Origin: Bradyrhizobium sp. PSBB068
GTDB taxonomy: Bacteria; Pseudomonadota; Alphaproteobacteria; Rhizobiales; Xanthobacteraceae
DNA length: 64,000 nt
Assembly: GCA_016839165.1 (NCBI GenBank)
Contig: CP069300.1
Span: 3,410,001 to 3,474,000 of the forward strand
Reading direction: 5' to 3'
The notes under the pieces are model-generated. The model did not search any database. It had not been told where the DNA came from and saw nothing but the letters and a program-made list of their open reading frames with translations. Positions 46,057 through 58,839 of the stretch are shown here, one piece after another. Made by a program: the position numbers and the translations under genes. Every line of letters starts with the position of its first letter. Positions within the stretch are counted from its first letter, which is position 1.

Positions 46057-46548
46057 ATGGCAGGAAGCGTGAACAAGGTGATCCTGGTCGGAAACCTCGG
46101 CAAGGATCCGGAAATCCGGCGGACCCAGGACGGCCGTCCGATCGCCAATCTGTCCATCGCCACCTCGGAGACCTGGCGCGACAAGGGCACCGGCGAGCGC
46201 AAGGAAAAGACCGAGTGGCACCGCGTCGTGATCTTCAACGAGGGCCTCTGCAAGGTCGCCGAGCAGTATCTGAAGAAGGGCGCCAAGGTGTACATCGAGG
46301 GCCAGTTGCAGACCCGCAAATGGACCGACCAGTCCGGCGTCGAGAAGTACTCGACCGAGGTCGTGCTGCAGGGCTTCAACTCCAACCTGACCATGCTCGA
46401 CGGGCGGGGCGGCGGTGGCGGCAGCTTCTCGGACGACGGTGGCAGCGATTTCGGCTCGTCCGGTCCGGTCAGCTCGGCGCCGCGCCGCGCAGTGGCCGCC
46501 GGCGGCGGCAGCCGCAACAGCGACATGGACGACGACATCCCGTTCTGA
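46057..46548 (+). CDS. ssb: Single-stranded DNA-binding protein
   Basis: 163 residues. OB fold with '[20 protein letters not shown]' and '[20 protein letters not shown]', a Gly/Ser-rich linker, and the acidic C-terminal tip 'MDDDIPF' that docks repair and replication partners. Start at 46057 has GGAG 9 nt upstream; the frame extends further upstream without a normal SSB start. Confidence 0.97.
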   Translation: MAGSVNKVILVGNLGKDPEIRRTQDGRPIANLSIATSETWRDKGTGERKEKTEWHRVVIFNEGLCKVAEQYLKKGAKVYIEGQLQTRKWTDQSGVEKYSTEVVLQGFNSNLTMLDGRGGGGGSFSDDGGSDFGSSGPVSSAPRRAVAAGGGSRNSDMDDDIPF

Positions 46549-46801
46549 TCGAACGTCGCATTCCCGGGCTCATACGAACCGCTCCGTGAAGATTCATTTC
46601 GCGGGGCGGCGGTGAGATGCGTGGTGCAATTATCCTCATGTGGATTATGAGGATAACGTCCGAGCTGCAAGCCTAGTATTAGGTTTTTGGGGCTGGCTGG
46701 CGCAAGTTCCCGCGACTTTGACACAGGTCGATGTGAATGATATTTACATTGGCTGGCGGCGGACGATGACTGGCCGCGAGTTCAATGCAAAGGCCGTCAC
46801 C

Positions 46802-47200
46802 ATGAGCCTCGCGCCACTGCTCGACGCCGCGCCTGCGATCCCGCTCCATGCCTTCGCTGCGATGGCCGCCTTCGTGCTCGGCTCGATCCAGCTCGCCGCG
46901 CCGAAGGGCACGCTGCCGCACCGGACGCTGGGCTGGATCTGGGTGATCCTGATGCTGGTGGTCGCAGGCAGCTCGTTCTGGATCCATCAGATCCGGCTGC
47001 TCGGGCCGTGGAGCCCAATCCATCTGCTGTCGGTCTTCTCGCTGGTCATGCTGGTGGTCGGCGTGACGGCTGCGCGCAGCCACAATGTCCGCAGCCACAA
47101 GTTCACGATGATCGGCATCTTCTTCGGCGCGCTGCTCATCGCCGGGCTGTTCACCTTGATGCCCGGGCGGATCATGCACGCCGTGATTTTCGGCAACTGA
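46802..47200 (+). CDS. DUF2306-family membrane protein
   Basis: 132 residues, four membrane segments ('LHAFAAMAAFVLGSIQLAAP', 'LGWIWVILMLVVAGSSFWIH', 'IHLLSVFSLVMLVVGVTAAR', 'FTMIGIFFGALLIAGLFTLM') with His residues in the last ones. DUF2306 has unknown function. Start at 46802 is preferred; 46766 is an in-frame alternative. Confidence 0.78.
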   Translation: MSLAPLLDAAPAIPLHAFAAMAAFVLGSIQLAAPKGTLPHRTLGWIWVILMLVVAGSSFWIHQIRLLGPWSPIHLLSVFSLVMLVVGVTAARSHNVRSHKFTMIGIFFGALLIAGLFTLMPGRIMHAVIFGN

Positions 47201-47413
47201 TTGCGCGGTTGAGGGGCGTCGTGGGGCCAGCTCCATCGGCTCCCACCCGGCCTGCGATCGCGGCGCAAAGCCGGCCCGCGGCAAATCTACAATGTGGCTG
47301 GTAAGTCCATGAAAAAACGAAGGGAAAAACGGCTAGCCGGAGCCGCGTCGGGGTGGTTATCAGGCCCCCGATGGGCTATATGATTCCCCAGTAAAACTGA
47401 CCGGATTTCCCCT

Positions 47414-50143
<2,730 letters not shown>

Positions 50144-50181
50144 CAGGCGCCTCCGAATGTGGTTTTTCGCCACAGAGAACT

Positions 50182-50203
50182 CGACGGCGCTTCAGCGCCG
50201 TCG
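50182..50203 (+). terminator. Hairpin after gyrA
   Basis: GACGGCGC-TTCA-GCGCCGTC, 40 nt past the gyrA stop; no T run follows. Confidence 0.55.
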
Positions 50204-50287
50204 TTGACCTCTTCTAACAACGATCGGTGAATCGCAGGGAATTTTGCGCAAGTGCATACTGTGATATCGCGAGTAACGATCAAGTGG

Positions 50288-51253
50288 CTACGAAGAGACT
50301 TTGGTTAAAGGGTTTCGGAGAATGGCGAATTGTCGTCGCCCGTAGTCTGTAAGCTTCCAGAACCGCACTTTGCTGCGCCGCGCCAAAGAACTGTCAATTT
50401 GCTCCTCGTCTATACGGTCTATGAGATTCGCGGCGAACAGGGTCTCCCCGATCTCACGTAAGCTACGTTCTTCCAGGCTGTTGCCTTCGAATTCTTTCGT
50501 ATTGGGTTGATACCGACTTAGAGCTTTGTAGAAGTTGGCAACCAAAAAATTCTCCTCGGAGAAGTTCATTATTGTCGTTGCGACTGCAAGGAATATCGTA
50601 CCCCAACTCACCTCAATCCGGTTCCCAAATTTAACCGTCACATCGTATCCAATAAACGGCCTCTCCTCTGCTGCCTTTGAGTCAAGCACCTGCTTTTCCA
50701 AGTACGCTACCTTTTCGAGCAGTTCCGCATACTTCTTGTATTCGACCACCTCATCTCTCCTAACAAATCCCGTTCTCGGTTTTGTTCGCTTAAGATCTAC
50801 AAAGCTGGTTGTTACCTCTGCGGCCAGCTGATGAGGGCTTGTGAACGTGCGCACCGGTCGCTTCCGGATCTTCGAAATGAAGGCGTCGAGCTTCTCGCGC
50901 ATTTCTTGATTGTCTTCGGTCTTACTGAACGGAATGGCGCCTCGATCGCCGTGAATGAAGCCGATCGATGGAATTTCTCGTTCACGCGCATAGTTGAACT
51001 CTTTTTCTGTGAAGCTAACTCCGTCCGCAGCAAGGCTGCCGTATCGGCCGCCAACCAGCACAACGTAGTAGTCTGAGTCATCTATCTGCTGCTTGATGAA
51101 CTCCCAAGTATCATCATCGGCCGCGGGAAAGAGCTCCATTCCTACCGGCAAGCAATTCAATTTCAGCAGAGCCTTCTGGACCTCGGCTCGTTCCTCCCTG
51201 AGGTCCGCAAATGTAGAGCTCACGAATACTTTGTATATCGGCTCCGACGCCAT
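50288..51253 (-). CDS. DUF4062-domain protein with C-terminal winged-helix-like region
   Basis: 321 residues. Residues 5-100 match DUF4062: 'YKVFVSSTFADLREERAEVQ', 'YYVVLVGGRYGS' and 'SFTEKEFNYAREREIPSI'. This is a TIR/deoxyribosyltransferase-like alpha-beta domain found at the N-terminus of many NLR-like and defence proteins. A coiled coil (~165-190) and a hydrophobic stretch follow, then 'SLREIGETLFAANLIDRIDE' and 'WKLTDYGRRQFAIL', winged-helix-like. GC is clearly lower than in the flanking kup operon, a sign of transfer. GGAG 7 nt before the ATG at 51253. Confidence 0.7.
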   Translation of the reverse strand: MASEPIYKVFVSSTFADLREERAEVQKALLKLNCLPVGMELFPAADDDTWEFIKQQIDDSDYYVVLVGGRYGSLAADGVSFTEKEFNYAREREIPSIGFIHGDRGAIPFSKTEDNQEMREKLDAFISKIRKRPVRTFTSPHQLAAEVTTSFVDLKRTKPRTGFVRRDEVVEYKKYAELLEKVAYLEKQVLDSKAAEERPFIGYDVTVKFGNRIEVSWGTIFLAVATTIMNFSEENFLVANFYKALSRYQPNTKEFEGNSLEERSLREIGETLFAANLIDRIDEEQIDSSLARRSKVRFWKLTDYGRRQFAILRNPLTKVSS

Positions 51254-51378
51254 TGAGGTCTCCGCGTACATCTAACCTTGGGTGGTAGGGAGGTCGCGCC
51301 GTGTTGACGTTGGCTTCTGGTGGCAGTCGGCGGTGACCGGCAAGCTCTACTTTGGCCTTATCCCGCATAATTACACGC

Positions 51379-52341
51379 CTAATTGGTGGAACTCTCAAGC
51401 TCCATGGTGAGCCTGGGGAGCACGTCCGTCTTTCCGATTTGCGCGAACCAGCACCAGAGCTCCAGCGTGCAGGCGAGCCGGTAGAGCGCGATCGTGGCTT
51501 CCCAATCCAGCCGGTCGCGTGTGCCGTGGCCGGCGAGCAGGCCGTCGCGCTTCGGCGCGTCGTTTGGCGTGAAGTAGTACAGCGCCTTGGCGATATCCAT
51601 CAGCGGATCGCCGGCCGTGCAGTTCTCGAAATCGACGATGCCGGAAAGCTCCGGGCTTCCTTCGGCGTTCACCAGCACATTTCCGGCATGGAAATCGTAG
51701 TGGCACAGGCGCGGCGTCTGGGCTGCGTCGAGCAAATGGTTGCGTGCGATAATGCTGGCCCGCAGCCGTGTGGCCAGCGCCGGGTCGCCACCGCGGGTGC
51801 AAAATTCTGTCAGCTTCCGCTCAAACTGGGCGGACATGTAGGCGCGGTTGCTTGGGTGAGGGGTCCAGACGCCGTTCGGGCCGATATAGCCGAAGCTATC
51901 GAGGGTGACGTCGTTGATCCTGCGCAGCGCCGCGCCCATCTCGGCGTAGATCGCAAACAGCTCCTGATCGCCCAGCTCCGGCTCGCGCTGGCCGAGCATG
52001 ACGCCGTCGAGCTTGCTCATCAGCACGAAGCTGAGGTCGATCGTCGAATGCGTATCGTCGGCGAGGAGAATGTGGGGAACGGGAATAGCGACGTCGCGCA
52101 GCAGCCCGAGGACGTGGACCTCCTTCGCCATCTTCCATTGCAGCTGCGTCGGGTAGACCTTCAGGATGCAGTTGGGCGCGTCCGCCAGAACGATCTCGAG
52201 GATCGTGCTGATCTCGCCGCCGCGCAGTTCGATGACATCGTGCACGCGGGAATGCAGCGGTACGCGGTCGACGATGGCTTGAGCCTGCTCGATCGAGATT
52301 GTCAGCCTCGGTTTGAGCTGAAGCGGCGGATCGTTGGACAT
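51379..52341 (-). CDS. Phosphotransferase-family (APH-like) kinase
   Basis: 320 residues of the aminoglycoside/choline kinase fold: catalytic 'LCHYDFHAGNVLVNAEG' (HxDxxxxN form) and metal 'GIVDFENCTAGDPLMDI'. N-lobe 'NCILKVYPTQLQWKMAKEVH' holds the ATP Lys. Substrate unknown: the family also phosphorylates amino alcohols, homoserine and antibiotics, so no resistance claim. Third gene of a likely kup operon. Confidence 0.82.
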   Translation of the reverse strand: MSNDPPLQLKPRLTISIEQAQAIVDRVPLHSRVHDVIELRGGEISTILEIVLADAPNCILKVYPTQLQWKMAKEVHVLGLLRDVAIPVPHILLADDTHSTIDLSFVLMSKLDGVMLGQREPELGDQELFAIYAEMGAALRRINDVTLDSFGYIGPNGVWTPHPSNRAYMSAQFERKLTEFCTRGGDPALATRLRASIIARNHLLDAAQTPRLCHYDFHAGNVLVNAEGSPELSGIVDFENCTAGDPLMDIAKALYYFTPNDAPKRDGLLAGHGTRDRLDWEATIALYRLACTLELWCWFAQIGKTDVLPRLTMELESSTN

Positions 52342-52399
52342 GCCCGCACATCCCACCGATGGTCTGATCGAGCGCGACACATCAGCCCTTGAAGCGACG

Positions 52400-52984
52400 T
52401 TACATAGACAACATCAGGGCGAATGACGTGGAGGCCAACCATAGCAGCATCGCGGCAAGACCCAGTCTTGTTGCCAGTTGCCAGAAACCCGAGAAATCCC
52501 TGAACACAGATGGCGAGAACATCAAGATGATGCCTTGCGCCAGAACCAACCAACCGAAAACCCAGACGTCGTCGCATCCTTGCCGGCACAGCAAGTCACC
52601 CTGGTGCCAGTACGTGAGCCGATAGCCGTCGACCAAGTGCAGCCCAGCATAAACCAAGAAAACGACGGAAATCGCAAGATAGAGATTCAGCAGCCAAGAC
52701 GTTTTGCGCGCTAGCACATAGAGCACGGATTGCGCCAGCGGTGCGGCGACGAAGAACTGAAGATTGTCATATCCCGTGACTGGAAAGGCGAACGGTTCTC
52801 CATCCAATGTCGCGTCGTTCAGTCCGATCCAGAAAATGTAAAAGCATCCCCATGTGAGGCATATTCCAAGCAACGCCCTGATGTGTCCGGACGTGACGAA
52901 CGCTCGGCTTTCGCCGGAACCATTTCCGCCTTGGTGGGGCGTTGGTCCAGCCGCTTGCGCCGCCGGCCCAAATGAGCTGCTCAT
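52400..52984 (-). CDS. Hypothetical four-helix membrane protein
   Basis: 194 residues. A polar N-terminus (1-30), then four membrane segments ('ALLGICLTWGCFYIFWIGLN', 'NLQFFVAAPLAQSVLYVLA', 'LNLYLAISVVFLVYAGLHL', 'FGWLVLAQGIILMFSP') and a fifth near the end. Two Cys in a short loop ('DLLCRQGCDDV'). Starts 12 nt after kup with AGGAG ahead of it, so cotranscribed. No family recognised. Confidence 0.72.
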   Translation of the reverse strand: MSSSFGPAAQAAGPTPHQGGNGSGESRAFVTSGHIRALLGICLTWGCFYIFWIGLNDATLDGEPFAFPVTGYDNLQFFVAAPLAQSVLYVLARKTSWLLNLYLAISVVFLVYAGLHLVDGYRLTYWHQGDLLCRQGCDDVWVFGWLVLAQGIILMFSPSVFRDFSGFWQLATRLGLAAMLLWLASTSFALMLSM

Positions 52985-52996
52985 GCACGTCCACTC

Positions 52997-54913
52997 CTAA
53001 ATCTCGATCTCCGTGCCGAACTCCACGACCTGGCCGGTCGGCACGCCGAAGAAGGCCGCCGACCGCTCGGCATTGCGTTGCAGGAAGGCGAACAGCGATT
53101 CCCGCCACACCCACATGCCCGGAACGTCCTCGCGCGGGATGATGGTCTCACGGCCGATGTAATAGGTCACGTCGGAGAGGTCGATGCCGGGGAGCTTGCC
53201 CTGCCGGCAGGTGAGCTTCAACCCTTCATAGATGGTCGGATACTGCATGAAGCCATAGTGCAGGATGATGCGGGTGATGCCCGGGCTGATCTCCATGACC
53301 TCGGCGCGGTCCTCGTCGGAGATGCGCGGCAGTTCCTCGATCTGCACGGTGACCAGCAGCACGCGCTCGTGCAGCACGTGGTTGTGCTTGACGAATTGAG
53401 TCAGCGCCAGCGGCACCCCCCGGGGAGCCGAGGCCAGGAACACGGCGGTACCGGGCAGGCGGGCGCTGCATTTGTTGACCGCGGTCTCGATCAGATCCTC
53501 TTCCGGCTGACGCAGCTTGGCGCGAGCCTTCTCGACCAGCTTCACGCCGCCGCGCCAGGTCATCATCAGGAACGCCACCGCCGCGGCGAGCAGCAGCGGG
53601 AACCAGCCGCCTTCGAACAGTTTCTCGGTGTTTGCCGCAAAGAAGATCGCGTCGATGATGAAGAAGAAGCCGTTCACCGCGATCACGAGGATCGGCGAAT
53701 AGCCCCACTGGATCGCGACCAGCGCCGCGAGCAGCGTGGTGATGGCCATCAGCAGCGACACCGCGATGCCGTAGGCGCCGGCGAGTGCGTCCGAGGTGCC
53801 GAAGGCCAGCACCGCGCCGAGCGTTCCCGCCGCAAGCAGCCAGTTCACCAGCGGCACGTAGATCTGTCCGATCGCATCGCTCGTGGTGTGCTGGATGTGC
53901 ATCCGCGGCAGGAAGCCGAGCTGGATCGACTGCTGGGTCAGCGAGAACACGCCGGAGATGATGGCCTGCGAGGCGATCACGGTGGCGAGGGTCGCGAGCA
54001 GCACGAGCGGGTAATGCGCCCAGTTCGGGGCAAGTTGGAAGAACGGGTTGTCGATCGAGTTCGGGTCGTTGATCAGTTCGCCGGCCTGGCCGAAATAATT
54101 CAGCACCAGTGCGGGCAGGCAGACCGCGAACCAGGCGAGCCGGATCGGGAAGCGGCCGAAATGCCCCATGTCGGCATACATCGCCTCGCCGCCGGTGACG
54201 GCGAGGAAAGCGGCGCCGAGGATGGCGAAGCTGACGTGAAAATCCTGGTGGATCAGGAAATCGAACGCATAGAACGGGCTCAGCGCGACCAGCACGCCGG
54301 GCGCCTTGACGATGCCATGAATGCCGAGCGCCGCGAGCACGGCGAACCAGAACAGCATCACCGGCCCGAAGATCTTGCCGATGAAGCCCGTGCCCTGCTT
54401 CTGCATGAAGAACAGGCCGATCAGGATCACCACGGTGAGCGGCACCACCGCTGGCGTCAGTGAGGGCGCGTCGACCTTCAGGCCTTCGATCGCCGACAGC
54501 ACTGAAATTGCCGGCGTGATCGCGCCGTCGCCATAGAGCAGGGCGGCGCCGATCAGGCCGACCACCAGAAGATGGGAGCGCCAGGTGCCGGGCGCCGCGT
54601 TGCGCGCCGAAAGCAGCGCCAGCAGCGCGACGATGCCGCCTTCGCCGCGGTTGTCCGCGCGCAGGATCAGCATGGCGTATTTGACTGAAATGATGAGGAT
54701 CAGCGCCCACAGGATCAGCGAGACCACGCCGAGCACCGCGCTGTGGGTGAGGGGCCCGCCATGGGCGGCGGCCTTGGCGGCTTCCTTCAGTGCGTAGAGG
54801 GGGCTGGTGCCGATATCGCCATAGACGACACCCAAGGCACCCAACGTGACGGCAACCGGGATCGGGCTTGATGGAGGATGGCCAGAAGAAGCGATGGCGG
54901 GCGTACTGGTCAC
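52997..54913 (-). CDS. kup: KUP-type potassium uptake transporter
   Basis: Proton-coupled K+ importer of the inner membrane. 638 residues, ~12 membrane helices. 'LGALGVVYGDIGTSPLYALK' is the family signature in the first helix. The cytoplasmic C-terminal domain (~480-638) ends 'VPTGQVVEFGTEIEI'. The next two genes follow closely. Confidence 0.97.
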   Translation of the reverse strand: MTSTPAIASSGHPPSSPIPVAVTLGALGVVYGDIGTSPLYALKEAAKAAAHGGPLTHSAVLGVVSLILWALILIISVKYAMLILRADNRGEGGIVALLALLSARNAAPGTWRSHLLVVGLIGAALLYGDGAITPAISVLSAIEGLKVDAPSLTPAVVPLTVVILIGLFFMQKQGTGFIGKIFGPVMLFWFAVLAALGIHGIVKAPGVLVALSPFYAFDFLIHQDFHVSFAILGAAFLAVTGGEAMYADMGHFGRFPIRLAWFAVCLPALVLNYFGQAGELINDPNSIDNPFFQLAPNWAHYPLVLLATLATVIASQAIISGVFSLTQQSIQLGFLPRMHIQHTTSDAIGQIYVPLVNWLLAAGTLGAVLAFGTSDALAGAYGIAVSLLMAITTLLAALVAIQWGYSPILVIAVNGFFFIIDAIFFAANTEKLFEGGWFPLLLAAAVAFLMMTWRGGVKLVEKARAKLRQPEEDLIETAVNKCSARLPGTAVFLASAPRGVPLALTQFVKHNHVLHERVLLVTVQIEELPRISDEDRAEVMEISPGITRIILHYGFMQYPTIYEGLKLTCRQGKLPGIDLSDVTYYIGRETIIPREDVPGMWVWRESLFAFLQRNAERSAAFFGVPTGQVVEFGTEIEI

Positions 54914-55101
54914 GGCAATCCCCCGATGGCTAGCGCCCGCCGGATCATCCGGTCGGGCGCGTTAGACGATAGTCTGCGACGGGACGTCGCAAATTACCAT
55001 TGGGATTTGCGTGACAGCCTGACCTTTACGCGGGGCTGGACGACTTGCTGGTGCGCGCGATCTCCGCGCGAACCAGCAGCCGTCTCGCCTGGAAATTTCT
55101 T

Positions 55102-55359
55102 CTACGGCGTACGGTCGGCGGTGACGAGGCGGGCTTCGCGGACCATCGTCTTGCTGCCGGCGCTGCGCAGGCAGGAGGCCTCGAAATTCGGCCAGGCCTG
55201 CTGCGAGCAGCCCTTGCCCACCGGGTGGATGTCGAGACGGTCGCTCTTGGCCAGCGGCTGCGGGGTAGAGGCTTCGACCTGCGGCGCGAAGCCCGGCAGA
55301 ACGGTGAGCGCGGCGGCAATGAACGCGGCAACAGCGATAGCGGAAAGTGCCTTGATCAT
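55102..55359 (-). CDS. Small secreted protein
   Basis: 85 residues. Signal peptide '[20 protein letters not shown]' then '[20 protein letters not shown]' and '[11 protein letters not shown]'. Two Cys that may form a disulfide. Resembles small exported proteins common in Bradyrhizobium, unknown function. GGGGACC 6 nt before the ATG. Confidence 0.7.
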   Translation of the reverse strand: MIKALSAIAVAAFIAAALTVLPGFAPQVEASTPQPLAKSDRLDIHPVGKGCSQQAWPNFEASCLRSAGSKTMVREARLVTADRTP

Positions 55360-55629
55360 GACGGTCCCCATATGAACGAGCCCCCCGGGGCCCGTCGTTT
55401 CGTTGTCCAATGTCTACCGGCCGCACGTTTCCTGGTGTCTTCGCCAGGGTCGAAAATGGTTTCATCGCAGGCCGGTTTTGTTTCGTCCGCCAACGGCCGA
55501 CGAAACATTCACCCACATAGACGCTGGCATCCCAGGACTCGTTCACTGGGCGAGCAGGGATTTATTTTCGCTCGACGGGGGGAACCCGGGGCGGCTTGCC
55601 GGGGAGAGCCGGGCGGGTTAGGAGGGACC

Positions 55630-56127
55630 ATGTCCCGTATCGCGCTCTACCCCGGCTCCTTCGATCCCGTCACCAACGGCCATCTGGATGTGGTCCGGCA
55701 GGCCGTCGGCCTATGCGACCGCCTGGTCGTCGCCGTCGCCATCCACGCCGGCAAAAAGCCGCTGTTCTCGACCGAGGAGCGGCTCGGCATGCTCCGCGAG
55801 GTATGCAGCCCGATCGCCCAGGCAGCGGGCTGCGCCTTCGACTGCACCACCTACGACAACCTGACGGTGACGGCAGCGCGCAAGCTTGGTGCCACCATCA
55901 TGATTCGCGGCCTGCGCGACGGCACCGATCTCGACTACGAGATGCAGCTGGCCGGCATGAACGAGGCCATGGCGCCCGACGTGCATACCGTGTTCGTTCC
56001 GGCGTCGGTCGGCGTCCGCCCGATCACCGCCACACTGGTGCGCCAAATCGCCCAGATGGGCGGCGACTTCTCTGCATTCGTGCCGTCATCAGTCGCCGCT
56101 AGCCTGAAGGCCAAGTTCGCCGGCTGA
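55630..56127 (+). CDS. coaD: Phosphopantetheine adenylyltransferase
   Basis: Transfers AMP to 4'-phosphopantetheine, the penultimate step of CoA synthesis. 165 residues; '[17 protein letters not shown]' holds the HxGH-type nucleotide motif (T-N-G-H) and '[20 protein letters not shown]' the ISSTxxR-like motif. GGAGGG just ahead of the start. A Pro-lid is missing nothing visible. Confidence 0.97.
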   Translation: MSRIALYPGSFDPVTNGHLDVVRQAVGLCDRLVVAVAIHAGKKPLFSTEERLGMLREVCSPIAQAAGCAFDCTTYDNLTVTAARKLGATIMIRGLRDGTDLDYEMQLAGMNEAMAPDVHTVFVPASVGVRPITATLVRQIAQMGGDFSAFVPSSVAASLKAKFAG

Positions 56128-56175
56128 TCCCGGCGGCCTGCCACACCCCGAACGTTACAGAGATCCGGAGTTTCC

Positions 56176-56739
56176 ATGATCCGCATTCTTGCATTCGTTG
56201 CCGCGTTGCTCTGCGTCGTGCCCGCGGTCGCGCAGCCGCTGCCCGCCAATCTCGACAAGGCCAATGCGATCGTGATCGACAGCACCAAGGGCCGCATCGT
56301 CATCAAGCTCCGCACCGACATCGCGCCCCAGCATGCCGAGCGCATCAAGCAGCTGGCGCGCGAGGGCTTCTACAACAACGTGCCGTTCCATCGCGTGATG
56401 GATGGCTTCATGGCGCAGACCGGCGACGGCCAGAATTTCAACGGCACCGGCGGCTCGAAATATCCGAATCTGAAGCAGGAGTTCTCGCAGGTGCCGTTCA
56501 AGCGCGGCGTCGTCGGCATGGCCCGGCGCGGCGACAGCGTCGACAGCGCCAATTCGCAGTTCTTCATCATGTTCGCCGACGGCTCGAGCCTGAACGGGCA
56601 ATACACCGTGGTCGGCGAGGTGGTGTCGGGCATGGATGTGGTCGACAAGCTGAAGAAGGCATCCGCGGGCTCGCCCGGCGGCGCCGTCACCGATCCCGAC
56701 AAGATGGTGAAGGTGCAGGTCGCATCCGACATCAAGTGA
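56176..56739 (+). CDS. Periplasmic peptidyl-prolyl isomerase (cyclophilin)
   Basis: 187 residues: signal peptide 'MIRILAFVAALLCVVPAVAQ', then the cyclophilin fold 'FHRVMDGFMAQTGDGQNFNG', 'SANSQFFIMFADGSSLNGQY', 'VVGEVVSGMDVVDKL'. Folds periplasmic proteins. Paired with the cytoplasmic copy at 57162. Confidence 0.95.
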   Translation: MIRILAFVAALLCVVPAVAQPLPANLDKANAIVIDSTKGRIVIKLRTDIAPQHAERIKQLAREGFYNNVPFHRVMDGFMAQTGDGQNFNGTGGSKYPNLKQEFSQVPFKRGVVGMARRGDSVDSANSQFFIMFADGSSLNGQYTVVGEVVSGMDVVDKLKKASAGSPGGAVTDPDKMVKVQVASDIK

Positions 56740-56745
56740 TCGGCG

Positions 56746-57186
56746 ATGGCGGCGCGCAGCAAGCCACTTGCCTGGTTCGCCGCGCCGCTCGTGGCGTGGC
56801 TCGCGCTGTCCGGACCGGCGGCAGCCGAGCCGGAGCAACTCAATACGATCAGGGACGTTGTTCTTGCCATCCACCGCTGCTGGCGGCCGCCGCCGCCGGA
56901 CAAGGCCGGCCCGGTCGACATTACCGTCATTGTCAGCTTCAACCGTGAAGGCGCGATCCTCGGCCATCCCAGGATCAGCTATGAATCGGAGGAAGCGACC
57001 GACAACGACCGGATTGCATACCGGGTCGCCGTGATGGAGGCGTTGCAACGCTGCACGCCGATGCCATTTACCGAGAGCCTCGGCGGCGCGGTGGCTGGCC
57101 GCCCATTCGCGATCCCATTCAGGAATAAGAAATATCCACCCCGAAGCCAGGAGAAGCGAGCATGGCTGCTACCGAAAATACTCTGA
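56746..57186 (+). CDS. Exported TonB-C/TolA-like protein
   Basis: 146 residues: signal peptide 'MAARSKPLAWFAAPLVAWLA', then 'LAIHRCWRPPPPDKAGPVDI' and 'RVAVMEALQRCTPMPFTESL', a TonB C-terminal-like fold with a Cys pair. Overlaps the start of the next cyclophilin by 25 nt, so coupling is likely. Role unknown; may bridge envelope proteins. Confidence 0.7.
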   Translation: MAARSKPLAWFAAPLVAWLALSGPAAAEPEQLNTIRDVVLAIHRCWRPPPPDKAGPVDITVIVSFNREGAILGHPRISYESEEATDNDRIAYRVAVMEALQRCTPMPFTESLGGAVAGRPFAIPFRNKKYPPRSQEKRAWLLPKIL

Positions 57187-57626
57187 TCCTCGAAACCACC
57201 CAGGGCCCGGTCACGATCGAGATGCGCCCGGATCTCGCGCCCGGCCACGTCGCGCGGATCAAGGAGCTGGTGCGCGAGGGCTTCTACGACGGCATCGTGT
57301 TCCACCGCGTGATCGACGGCTTCATGGCGCAGACCGGCTGTCCGCAGGGCACCGGCATGGGCGGCTCCGGCAAGAAGCTGAAGGCCGAGTTCAACAAGGA
57401 GCCGCATGTCCGCGGCACCGCCTCGATGGCCCGCGCCGCCAACCCGGATTCCGGCGACAGCCAGTTCTTCATCTGCTTCGACGACGCCTCCTTCCTCAAC
57501 GGCCAGTACACGGTCTGGGGCAAGGTCACCGAGGGCATGGAGAATGTCGACAAGATCAAGCGCGGCGAGCCGGTGCAGAACCCGGACAAGATCGTCAAGG
57601 CGCGCATGGCCGCCGACGCGGCTTGA
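57162..57626 (+). CDS. Cytoplasmic peptidyl-prolyl isomerase (cyclophilin)
   Basis: 154 residues without signal peptide. 'FHRVIDGFMAQTGCPQGTGM', 'DSQFFICFDDASFLNGQYTV', catalytic Arg in the first motif. Likely the cytoplasmic PpiB-like partner of the exported copy. Confidence 0.95.
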   Translation: MAATENTLILETTQGPVTIEMRPDLAPGHVARIKELVREGFYDGIVFHRVIDGFMAQTGCPQGTGMGGSGKKLKAEFNKEPHVRGTASMARAANPDSGDSQFFICFDDASFLNGQYTVWGKVTEGMENVDKIKRGEPVQNPDKIVKARMAADAA

Positions 57627-57640
57627 GTTGAACACTCCGT

Positions 57641-57675
57641 CGTCACGGGATCACGCCGCGCGCGATCCCGTGACG
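57641..57675. repeat. Inverted repeat between the cyclophilin gene and queA
   Basis: Perfect 12-bp arms CGTCACGGGATC and GATCCCGTGACG with an 11-nt loop, no T run. Confidence 0.6.
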
Positions 57676-57700
57676 GCAACGTTGAAGTAACAATCGCGCC

Positions 57701-58780
57701 ATGCGCACCGATCTCTTCGATTTCGAACTGCCGCCCGAGAGCATCGCGCTCCGGCCCGCGAGCCCCCGCGATTCCGCGCGGATGCTGGTGGTGCATCCGG
57801 ACGGCGTGCTGCGCGACGCCTCCATTGCGGACCTGCCGCACTGGCTGGAGCCGGGCGACCAGATCGTCGTCAACGACACCAAGGTGATCTCAGCCCAGCT
57901 CAAGGGCCGCCGCATCGGGCGCGAGACCGAGCCGAAGATCGAGGCGACCTTGATCAAGCGGCTCGACGGCTCGCGCTGGCAGGCGCTGGTGAAACCGGCG
58001 AAGAAGCTCGCCCCGGGCGATACCATCCGCTTCGGCAACGAGGGCAAGGTCTGCCTGCTCGGCAATCTCGATGCCGAGGTCGAGGCCAAGGGGCAGGAGG
58101 GCGAGGTGACGCTGTCATTCTCGTTCCATGGCCCAGTGCTCGACCAGGCCATCGCCGATGTCGGCGCCACGCCGCTGCCGCCCTATATCGCCTCCAAGCG
58201 TACACCGGACGACCAGGACGTCAGCGACTACCAGACCATGTTCGCAGCCAATGAAGGTGCGGTCGCCGCGCCGACGGCAGGGCTGCACTTCACGCCGGCG
58301 CTGGAAGCCGCGCTGCGCAATCGCGGCGTCACGCTGCACCGGCTGACGCTCCATGTCGGGGCAGGGACGTTCCTGCCGGTGAAGGTCGACGAAACCTCAG
58401 AGCACAAGATGCATGCCGAATGGGGCTGCATCACCGCCGAGACCGCCTCTGCCTTGAATGCAGCGCGCGCCAAGGGCGGCCGGATCGTCGCGATCGGCAC
58501 CACGTCGCTGCGGCTGCTGGAAAGCGCGACGACACCGGACGGCGAGGTCCAGCCGTTCGCGGCGGAAACCTCGATCTTCATCACGCCGGGTTACCGCTTT
58601 CGCGCGGTCGATATCCTGCTGACCAATTTCCATCTCCCGCGCTCGACGCTGTTCATGCTGGTCTCGGCCTTCTCCGGCCTCGAGACCATGCAGGGCGCCT
58701 ACGCCCACGCGATCAAGAACGGCTACCGGTTCTATTCGTACGGCGATGCGTGCCTGCTGTTTCGGGCGAATGAGCGGTAA
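57701..58780 (+). CDS. queA: S-adenosylmethionine:tRNA ribosyltransferase-isomerase
   Basis: Adds epoxyqueuosine's cyclopentene precursor ring to tRNA-bound preQ1. 359 residues, '[20 protein letters not shown]' at the N-terminus and '[19 protein letters not shown]' near the C-terminus are QueA hallmarks. Usual partner tgt is 5 kb away at the right edge. Confidence 0.96.
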   Translation: MRTDLFDFELPPESIALRPASPRDSARMLVVHPDGVLRDASIADLPHWLEPGDQIVVNDTKVISAQLKGRRIGRETEPKIEATLIKRLDGSRWQALVKPAKKLAPGDTIRFGNEGKVCLLGNLDAEVEAKGQEGEVTLSFSFHGPVLDQAIADVGATPLPPYIASKRTPDDQDVSDYQTMFAANEGAVAAPTAGLHFTPALEAALRNRGVTLHRLTLHVGAGTFLPVKVDETSEHKMHAEWGCITAETASALNAARAKGGRIVAIGTTSLRLLESATTPDGEVQPFAAETSIFITPGYRFRAVDILLTNFHLPRSTLFMLVSAFSGLETMQGAYAHAIKNGYRFYSYGDACLLFRANER

Positions 58781-58839
58781 CAGCGACAGGTGGTGCTAAG
58801 CCTGATATACCCGCAGCAGGGGTGTATGAGGGGAAAACC

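Noticed and set aside
47309..47383. 24-codon frame ahead of gyrA (starts MKKRREKRLAG)
   Set aside because: No ribosome site, no regulatory amino-acid bias, no following hairpin.
51379..52341. Aminoglycoside resistance gene
   Set aside because: APH fold alone does not show the substrate; the context is a potassium transporter operon.
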